This document shows, piece by piece, positions 18,332 through 23,736 of a stretch of DNA of 23,736 bases. The translations under genes were made by a program, and so were the position numbers. The notes under the pieces were generated by a model. The model was not told the origin of the DNA. It worked only from the letters and a program-made list of their open reading frames with translations, and made no database searches. The DNA comes from an uncultured bacterium (GTDB taxonomy: Bacteria > Actinomycetota > Coriobacteriia > Coriobacteriales > Coriobacteriaceae). The DNA is taken from NCBI GenBank assembly GCA_905215115.1, contig CAJMOP010000022.1, positions 1 to 23,736 of the forward strand, in the 5' to 3' direction. Position 1 is the first letter of the stretch, and each line of letters starts with the position of its first letter.

Positions 18332-18583
18332 ATGCCCGTAATTGTTCGCCTCGACAAGATCATGGCCGAGCGAAAGATTTCCTCGAACGAACTTGCCGAA
18401 AGGATTGGAACCACGCCCGTGAACCTGTCCCGTATTAAAAAAGGGCATATTCGCGGCATTCGCTTCAACACACTCGAGCAGCTATGCCTCGCCCTTCGTT
18501 GCCAACCCGGAGACCTTCTCGAAGTCATGAGCGAAGAGGATGCCCGAAAGGAGTTCGGACTCGATTGGTCCGCCGAGGATTAG
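18332..18583 (+). CDS. Small XRE-family (Cro/CI-type) transcriptional regulator
   Basis: 83 residues. A single helix-turn-helix domain covers residues 5-70: LDKIMAERKISSNELAERIG, then recognition region TPVNLSRIKKG and RCQPGDLLEV, as in the YozG-like regulators that accompany DUF2975 proteins. The start is nine bases after the DUF2975 stop, with AAGGAA seven bases before the ATG. It is likely to bind the dyad at 17754-17772 and repress its own operon, possibly also the divergent cassette. Its TAG stop is followed at once, in the same frame, by the integrase fragment. Confidence 0.88.
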   Translation: MPVIVRLDKIMAERKISSNELAERIGTTPVNLSRIKKGHIRGIRFNTLEQLCLALRCQPGDLLEVMSEEDARKEFGLDWSAED

Positions 18584-19309
18584 AGGGCGGTCGTACTCGC
18601 CCTGCACACGGGGATGCGAATCGGCGAGGTCTGCGGCCTTCGGTGGTGCGATGTGGATTTCGAGACGGGCCTGATCTCGATCAGACACTCGGTGGCGTAC
18701 GCGAAGGGAATGGGTTCGTTCATCAAGGACACCAAGACCCATGACGCCAGGGGTATCCCCATCGACCCGGTCGGCCTACTCCCCTTCCTGAAGGAGACCC
18801 ACGAGATCGACTGCGGAAAGCTGCGCTTGCGCGGCCTTACCGGGGCGGTCGAGATCGGGGACTGCTACATCCTGTCGGAGCCGGGCGCGACCTTCGCGAC
18901 GACAAGCTATATCCGCAGGGCGTTCAAGACGTTCTCGGAGACCAACGGCCTCATGGGCACCAACGACGAGCTGATCACGTTCCACGGCCTTCGCCACACG
19001 TTCGCAACGCAGTGGATCCGCCAAGGCGGCGATATCAAGGCGCTCCAATCGATCCTCGGCCACAAGGACGCCATGGCGACGCTCAACGTCTACGCCGACA
19101 TCGAGCCCATCTCCAAAATCCATAACATGCTGCGCGCCACGCCGTGCCTTTGGCGCGGGCACCTCGGGCCGAGGGTCGATCCGGGTCCCATGTTCCAACA
19201 GAGGATCCAGGAGTCCATCGAGACGCTCCAGGCGTTCGGCTACGGCATCACCGAGCCGGACGACCGAAATATCGCCATACGCGACGTGAAGACGAACAGT
19301 TGGCTCTAG
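18584..19309 (+). pseudogene. 5'-truncated tyrosine recombinase (phage-type integrase) remnant
   Basis: The frame begins immediately after the XRE stop codon with RAVVLALHTGMRIGEVCGLRW, the first catalytic box of tyrosine integrases (Arg at 18617). It continues through HGLRHTFATQW (His 18983, Arg 18992), LGHKD and the nucleophile in LNVYADIE (Tyr at 19091). The N-terminal DNA-binding and core-binding domains and the first part of the catalytic domain are missing, about half of a usual 370-400-residue integrase. The only ATG (18614) has no ribosome-binding site at proper distance. The C-terminal 55 residues after the Tyr are unusually long. The fragment is most likely inactive, a relic of the enzyme that mobilised this block. 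Confidence 0.85.
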
Positions 19310-19635
19310 CTCACCGAGTACGCGGCAGTGCTGGGCCCATCCCAACTGAGGTCACGGTGGTCCGATAGGGGCGCCGCCCGCGGCATGCGCCGCGGAGCGG
19401 TATCCCCTACCGAAGGGCGGGGATGCCCTCCGCTTCCAGTTCGGAATCAGCCGTCGGAGGCGTTCGGCTGACTGCGGGAACGGCCTGTCCGCTCAATGTG
19501 TTCGGCTGAGATCGGAAATCAACCCAACACGAGCCGGACACGCGCCAGACGGCTCTTCCCCGTACGGCCTTCCCCCTTACGCTCATGTTGCAGGCATGTA
19601 ACGCCGCAGCGAGCGCGCCTTTTTTGCGCCAGACA
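19310..19635. other. Gene-free segment after the integrase remnant
   Basis: No credible gene. It contains a GC-rich hairpin CCGCGGC-ATGC-GCCGCGG (19378-19395), a CCTCCG/CGGAGG stem (19427-19461) and the right 63-nt repeat. The rest looks like eroded accessory sequence. Confidence 0.6.
19463..19525 (+). repeat. Right copy of 63-nt direct repeat bounding the accessory block
   Basis: Same orientation as 12251-12313, 61 of 63 identical, 7212 bases apart start to start. It lies 153 nt past the integrase remnant, the place where an attachment site is normally found. Confidence 0.85.
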
Positions 19636-19658
19636 GGTACAATGATGAACACTGTACC
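19636..19658. promoter_or_regulatory. Dyad overlapping the promoter of the ACT-domain gene
   Basis: GGTACAATG-N5-CACTGTACC: 9-bp arms with one mismatch. It contains a good -10 (TACAAT, 19638-19643), but no clear -35 is visible 17 nt upstream. A likely operator or promoter-proximal hairpin, 47 nt before the gene. Confidence 0.5.
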
Positions 19659-19704
19659 GTAGCGGAGCGCCCTCGCGCGCCGCAACCACGCGAAAGGGTT
19701 TCCC

Positions 19705-19992
19705 ATGGCCGAGATCTCGTCCTCCCGTATCGTCATCACCGTCCTTGGCAAGAACCGCCCCGGCATCGTCGCCGGCGTCACCCGCGTTCTGGGCGAGGCC
19801 AACGTCGACATCCGCGACATTACGCAGTCCATTATCGAGGACATCTTCACCATGACCATGCTGGCCGACACCGCCGAGTCCAAGCTCGACTTCGCCGAGC
19901 TGCAGAAGGCGTTGGCCGAGGCCGGCGAACTTTCGGGCGTCAACGTGTCCATCCAGCGCGAGGACGTCTTTAACTTTATGTACCGCCTGTAG
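19705..19992 (+). CDS. UPF0237-family ACT-domain protein
   Basis: 95 residues forming a single ACT domain: VITVLGKNRPGIVAGVTRVL at the N-terminus, then VDIRDITQSIIEDIFTMTML, ending FNFMYRL. This matches the UPF0237 group, small ligand-sensing proteins of unknown partner. They often neighbour a UPF0210 (DUF711) gene; here the next gene is citrate synthase instead. The start is supported by AAAGGG eight bases upstream. The dyad at 19636-19658 covers its probable promoter. It may be cotranscribed with citrate synthase, 77 nt downstream, as no terminator is seen between them. Confidence 0.9.
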   Translation: MAEISSSRIVITVLGKNRPGIVAGVTRVLGEANVDIRDITQSIIEDIFTMTMLADTAESKLDFAELQKALAEAGELSGVNVSIQREDVFNFMYRL

Positions 19993-20069
19993 CGAACAAG
20001 CCGCTCGGGGCAGCTTGACGTCATATCGTCCAAGCGCGCGGCCCCAAAGCGGACCGGAGAGGAGCGCGC

Positions 20070-21488
20070 ATGGCCTACGACGCCAAGAAAATCTACTACC
20101 GCTTCGACGATCACCTGAGCCGCCTGGTTCTGGATTACGAGGCGAGCCGTCAGATTTCGCCCGAAAGCGAAAACCTCTACCACGGCCTGCCGACCGCCCC
20201 GTACGACGAGGGCCTGTTCGTAGAGCATAACGTCAAGCGCGGCCTGCGCAACGCCGACGGCTCGGGCGTGGTCGCGGGCCTTACCCGCATCTCGGACGTG
20301 CACGGCTACAACAAGGTCGACGGAAAGGTCGTGCCCGATCAGGGCAAGCTCACGCTTCGCGGCTACAGCATCGAGGATCTGGTCAACAATGCCCAGGCCG
20401 AGAATCGCTACGGCTACGAGGAAGTCGCCTATCTGCTTATCACGGGTTCGCTGCCCAACAAGGAAGAGCTCGACGGCTTTTGCGAGCGCCTGGGCGCCTT
20501 TAGACATCTGAGCGACGAGTACGTTAAAGAGTTCCCTATGACCACGGTATCGTCGAGCATCATGAACGTGCTCCAGCGCGCCGTACTGCTGCTCTACGCC
20601 TTCGATGCCGAACCAGACGTGATCACGCCCGAGCACGAAATCGACGTCGCCATTTCCATGCTCGCACGTCTCCCGCGCATCGCCGCCTTCGCACACATGG
20701 CCTCAGTCGCCAAGCTTCGCGGCTCCGAGGTTCACGTGCCGCACCCTACGCCCGGTCTCTCCACCGCCGAGACCATCCTACAGGTCCTGCGCGGCGGCAT
20801 GGCGTTCACCCGCGATGAGGCGATGCTGCTCGACGTTATGCTCATGCTGCATGCCGAGCACGGCGGCGGCAACAACTCCACCTTCGCTTGCCGCGTGCTG
20901 TCGTCTTCGGCCACCGACCCGTATTCCGCCTACGCCGCGGCTATCGGCTCGCTCAAGGGCCCGCGCCACGGTGGTGCCAATGCCAAGGTCGTGTCTATGC
21001 ACGAGGACATCCGCGCGCATGTCTCCAACTGGGAGGACGAGGACGAGGTCGCGGCCTACCTGGGTAAGATCCTCGACAAGCAGGCCTTCGACGGCACGGG
21101 CCTCATCTACGGCATGGGCCACGCCGTCTATACGCTCAGCGACCCGCGCGCCGAGGTCTGCCGTCGTTACGCGCGCACACTTGCCAACAAGAAGAACCTG
21201 GGCGATGAGTTCGCGCTCATCGAGCGCATCGAGCGCCTGGCGCCCCAGGTCATGCGCGACCACGGCATGACCAAGCCCATCTGCGCCAACATCGACCTGT
21301 ACACGGGCTTTATCTACAAGATGCTCGGCGTGCCCGAAACGCTCTTTACGCCGCTATTCGCCGTCGCCCGCATGGCCGGCTGGTCGGCACACCGCATGGA
21401 AGAGCTCTTCTGCGCGCACCGTATCATCCGCCCCGCCTATCGTCCGGTGATCGAGCCGCTGGAGTACAAGCCGCTCGCCGACCGCTAG
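20070..21488 (+). CDS. gltA: Citrate synthase
   Basis: Condenses acetyl-CoA and oxaloacetate to citrate, the entry to 2-oxoglutarate and glutamate synthesis. 472 residues, somewhat longer than the usual 380-430, with an N-terminal extension of about 60. Active-site residues are visible: His264 in LHAEHGGGNNSTF, His300 in GPRHGGANAKV, His351 in GMGHAVYTLSDPRAE and Asp409 in NIDLYTGF, with substrate-binding Arg360 and Arg434. The start has GGAGAGGAG five bases before the ATG. A strong terminator follows. Given the ACT-domain gene upstream, control by an amino acid is conceivable (inference). Confidence 0.96.
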   Translation: MAYDAKKIYYRFDDHLSRLVLDYEASRQISPESENLYHGLPTAPYDEGLFVEHNVKRGLRNADGSGVVAGLTRISDVHGYNKVDGKVVPDQGKLTLRGYSIEDLVNNAQAENRYGYEEVAYLLITGSLPNKEELDGFCERLGAFRHLSDEYVKEFPMTTVSSSIMNVLQRAVLLLYAFDAEPDVITPEHEIDVAISMLARLPRIAAFAHMASVAKLRGSEVHVPHPTPGLSTAETILQVLRGGMAFTRDEAMLLDVMLMLHAEHGGGNNSTFACRVLSSSATDPYSAYAAAIGSLKGPRHGGANAKVVSMHEDIRAHVSNWEDEDEVAAYLGKILDKQAFDGTGLIYGMGHAVYTLSDPRAEVCRRYARTLANKKNLGDEFALIERIERLAPQVMRDHGMTKPICANIDLYTGFIYKMLGVPETLFTPLFAVARMAGWSAHRMEELFCAHRIIRPAYRPVIEPLEYKPLADR

Positions 21489-21511
21489 GACGCGGACCGT
21501 TATAGAACTCG

Positions 21512-21550
21512 AGCGTGGCCAGGGACCCAAGCCCTCGGCCACGCTTTTTA
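21512..21550 (+). terminator. Intrinsic terminator after citrate synthase
   Basis: AGCGTGGCC and GGCCACGCT pair perfectly, with an inner AGGG/CCCT pair region, followed by TTTTTA. It is 23 nt past the stop codon. Confidence 0.92.
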
Positions 21551-21574
21551 TGCCAGTAGAAAGGGCTGCATCAA

Positions 21575-22417
21575 ATGATTGTGTTTTCCGATATGGATGG
21601 GACGCTGCTGACGAGCGATAAGCAAATGAGCGATGCCACCTGGGCGATGCTCGACGAGCTCGCACGTCGTGGCATCGAGTTTGTTCCCTGCACGGGACGT
21701 CCACTGTCGGGCATCTTTAAGCCCATTCTCGCCCATCCCGCCGTGCACTACGCGGTCTGTGCCAACGGCGCCAGCGTCTGGCAGCTCGACGAGGATACGC
21801 CCACCGACGCCTCGCGCGCCACGCGCATCTTGAGCCGTCCGCTCGACCGTGGCATTGCCCACCGCATCCATCGCATTGCCGCCGGCCACGATGTGACCTT
21901 CGATATCTTCGCGGATGGGCAGTGCTTCCTCCCCCGCTCGCTATACGGGCGTCTGGATGAGTTCTGTGGCGGCGACCCCCACATCGCGGCTTCGCTCAAG
22001 CGCACACGAACGCCGATCGACATGAATATCGACAGCAAAATCGACGAGGTCGAGACGCTCGAACGCATCGCTATGTACTGGCACGACCCCGCCGATCGCG
22101 ACGCCATCGCGGCGGCGCTCGACACGCTCGGAGGCATTGAGGTCACGCGTTCGTACGCCATGAATATCGAGGTTATGGGCGAAGGCGCCACCAAGGGAAC
22201 GGCCCTCACGTGGCTGTGTGAGCATCTGGGCGAGCGTCTCGCCGACGCCTGGGCGTTCGGCGACAACATCAACGACATCCCCATGCTGCAGGCAGCGGGC
22301 CATGGCATGGCCATGATCAACGCCGAGCCCGAAGATCGCGAGGCTGCCGACACCATCACCGAATACGACAACGACCACGACGGCGTCGCCCGCACCATCA
22401 TGGCCGCCCTCGCCTAG
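21575..22417 (+). CDS. HAD-family (Cof-type) hydrolase
   Basis: Cytosolic phosphatase of the Cof/YbiV-like HAD subfamily, 280 residues. Motif I DMDGTLL with nucleophile Asp6 and acid Asp8; motif II Thr40 in CTGRP; motif III Lys207; motif IV GDNINDIPML with Asp230 and Asp234. A type C2 cap domain lies between motifs II and III. Substrates of these enzymes are typically sugar phosphates or nucleotides and cannot be told from sequence. AAAGGG stands ten bases before the ATG. It is transcribed after the citrate synthase terminator and runs tail-to-tail into another HAD gene with 42 nt between. Confidence 0.93.
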   Translation: MIVFSDMDGTLLTSDKQMSDATWAMLDELARRGIEFVPCTGRPLSGIFKPILAHPAVHYAVCANGASVWQLDEDTPTDASRATRILSRPLDRGIAHRIHRIAAGHDVTFDIFADGQCFLPRSLYGRLDEFCGGDPHIAASLKRTRTPIDMNIDSKIDEVETLERIAMYWHDPADRDAIAAALDTLGGIEVTRSYAMNIEVMGEGATKGTALTWLCEHLGERLADAWAFGDNINDIPMLQAAGHGMAMINAEPEDREAADTITEYDNDHDGVARTIMAALA

Positions 22418-22459
22418 CAGCAGCAACCCGGCAGAAAAGGAACGTCCCTAACTGCTGGA

Positions 22460-23254
22460 TTAAGCAAGGCTCTCCAGAACACGGCGGAGTTCTTGCTGGA
22501 CGGCGTGGTCGCGGTTACAACCCACCACGCGATCGGCCACCGCCTTAAGCGCGGGGCGCGCGTTTTCCATCGCGCAGCCCGTGCCGACAAAGCGAATGAT
22601 CTCGTAGTCGTTCATCGAGTCGCCAAACGCCATGACCTCGTCGCGACCAATGCCGTAATGCTCCGCGAGCTGCGCGATACCCGAGGCCTTCGACACACCG
22701 GGCTGCATGGCATCGATCCACGCGTTGCCCGAAGGCGCAAAAGTAAAGAGCTGACCAAGTTCGCGCTGTAGCACGTACGCACTGTCCATAACCGCACTGT
22801 CGTCGCAAAAGATACTCGCTTTGATGATATTTACGCTGGGATCGGGCAGCTCCCAAATACGCTCGGCATTGGGAAGGTCCTTATCGACCTCACGCACGAA
22901 CTTGCACTCGTCATCGAGCAGGAAGGACTTGGTTCGGTCAAAGAGCGCAAGATGCAGATTGGGAAACGTCCTGACGGCTTGGGCGAGCCTTCGAATCGCC
23001 AGGTGGGAATACACCTCACGGTCTACCATCTTACCGTCGGCGTAGACTTGGGCGCCGTTAGCGGCGACAAAGTCCATCTTGTCGCGAACGGGCGCAAAGA
23101 ACTCGCACAGGCGATCGTAGCGACGACCTGACGATGCGGCGAAATGCACGCCATGCTCGTGTAGCGCCAGAATCAGTTCGTAGGTCTCGGGAGGCACCTG
23201 GCCGTTTTCGTCAAGCAGTGTGCCGTCCATATCGGATGCAATCAGTTTAAACAT
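22460..23254 (-). CDS. HAD-family (Cof-type) hydrolase
   Basis: 264-residue HAD phosphatase of the same subfamily as the convergent neighbour but not a close copy. Motif I SDMDGTLLDENG (Asp8, Asp10), motif II Ser42 in ASSGRR, motif III Lys189, motif IV GDSMNDYEII (211-220). A C2 cap domain lies between motifs II and III. Substrate unknown. The ATG at 23254 is preceded by AAGGGAG at seven bases, which forms part of the right arm of a long leader hairpin (23260-23321), so expression may be controlled by folding of the mRNA. Confidence 0.93.
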   Translation of the reverse strand: MFKLIASDMDGTLLDENGQVPPETYELILALHEHGVHFAASSGRRYDRLCEFFAPVRDKMDFVAANGAQVYADGKMVDREVYSHLAIRRLAQAVRTFPNLHLALFDRTKSFLLDDECKFVREVDKDLPNAERIWELPDPSVNIIKASIFCDDSAVMDSAYVLQRELGQLFTFAPSGNAWIDAMQPGVSKASGIAQLAEHYGIGRDEVMAFGDSMNDYEIIRFVGTGCAMENARPALKAVADRVVGCNRDHAVQQELRRVLESLA

Positions 23255-23259
23255 AGAAA

Positions 23260-23321
23260 AGCTCCCTTCGGGCTTGTTGGAATCGAACGTGTATCCGATT
23301 CCAACGTACCCAAAGGGAGCT
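23260..23321 (-). promoter_or_regulatory. Long leader hairpin containing the ribosome-binding site of the HAD gene
   Basis: The minus strand has 9 bp (AGCTCCCTT/AAGGGAGCT), one mismatch, 3 bp, a 3x3 internal loop, a perfect 10 bp (GTTGGAATCG/CGATTCCAAC) and a 10-base loop. TTTTCT and the ATG follow at once. The right arm includes the AAGGGAG ribosome-binding site. It is either the terminator of the adenine deaminase transcript or a regulatory leader, or both. Confidence 0.8.
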
Positions 23322-23422
23322 CAAATAAGACTCCGCGGGCGTAAACGTTACATAGACCTGGCAAATAGCTCACGCGTGCCAGAGAGCCCACGACCGCGGC
23401 GGCAGGCGACACACGGAAGAGT

Positions 23423-23467
23423 GTCCCCGACGACTAGTCGTTTAAGAACGTCCCCGATGACTAGTCG
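23423..23467 (+). repeat. Two tandem 18-nt repeats with a CTAG-centred palindrome
   Basis: GTCCCCGACGACTAGTCG (23423-23440) and the same with one change (23450-23467), 27 nt apart. Each contains GACTAGTC; the second copy includes the stop codon of the adenine deaminase gene. Confidence 0.7.
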
Positions 23468-23736
23468 GCGTAGGTGAAGGTGGTGACGTCGAACATGCCC
23501 TCGGGGCGGATGCGGAGCGTCGGGATCACCGGCAGGGGCAGGAAGATGATGCCCATGATGGGGTCGAGCGGCGGCTCGATGCCCATGGCGCGCGCCTTGA
23601 CCATAAAGTCGTCGTGCTGCGCGGCGACATCCTCGGCCGTGCCCTCGCTCATCAGGCCACCGAGCGCCAGCGGGATGCGCGCTACGACCTCGCCATCGCA
23701 TACCAGCACGTGGCCGCCCTGGCCAACAGCCTCGAC
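23461..23736 (-). CDS. ade: Adenine deaminase, C-terminal part (5' end beyond window)
   Basis: Open from the right edge to TAG at 23461, giving the last 91 residues. The enzyme converts adenine to hypoxanthine in purine salvage. The fragment matches the C-terminal region of adenine deaminases of the amidohydrolase superfamily: GEVVARIPLALGGLMS and the end motif LPVIPTLRIRPEGMFDV. The metal-binding residues lie upstream, outside the window. It is followed on the minus strand by a 206-nt gap with short repeats and the long hairpin before the HAD gene. Confidence 0.88.
   Translation of the reverse strand, partial: VEAVGQGGHVLVCDGEVVARIPLALGGLMSEGTAEDVAAQHDDFMVKARAMGIEPPLDPIMGIIFLPLPVIPTLRIRPEGMFDVTTFTYAD

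Noticed and set aside
19407..20696. 429-codon minus-strand frame over the UPF0237 and citrate synthase genes
   Set aside because: Antisense shadow; it crosses two real genes, the promoter dyad and the right 63-nt repeat, and has no similarity to a known family.
22418..22459. Bidirectional terminator between the convergent HAD genes
   Set aside because: Only a weak CAGCAG/CTGCTG complementarity without T-runs.

Overview
The window reads as chromosomal DNA from a high-GC Gram-positive, most likely a Coriobacteriia member resembling Collinsella. This is an inference from gene content, GC-rich codon use, an actinobacterial-type secA-prfB-ftsEX-rnr backbone and L31 leader architecture; no marker gene settles it. 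No rRNA, tRNA or CRISPR array was found.

Left part (1-12025), all on the minus strand: rnr (cut by the window edge), ftsX and ftsE, a two-subunit transketolase, a YitT-family membrane protein, prfB overlapping secA, and rpmE behind a structured leader. Clear intrinsic terminators follow ftsX, the transketolase pair, prfB and rpmE. Housekeeping oddities are an RF2 with SPT instead of SPF at the stop-codon tripeptide and no frameshift, a roughly 175-residue N-terminal extension on FtsE, a long Ala/Lys/Glu tail on L31, and a 128-nt near-perfect palindrome upstream of ftsE.

Middle part (about 12251-19525): an accessory block bounded by two 63-nt direct repeats (61/63 identical). It holds a minus-strand cassette (double-length ABC-2 permease, ABC ATPase, permease-ATPase fusion, small secreted tyrosine-rich protein). 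Divergent from it lies a DUF2975 membrane protein plus XRE regulator pair, with a dyad covering the candidate promoter between them. A 5'-truncated tyrosine integrase lies close to the right repeat. This looks like a decayed integrated element carrying an undescribed peptide/ABC-transporter system, and it is the most interesting part of the window.

Right part (19636-23736): a UPF0237 ACT-domain protein with a dyad at its promoter, citrate synthase with a terminator, two convergent HAD-family phosphatases (the second with its ribosome-binding site inside a long hairpin), and the 3' end of an adenine deaminase gene.

Long open frames antisense to these genes are GC-driven shadows and are not annotated.
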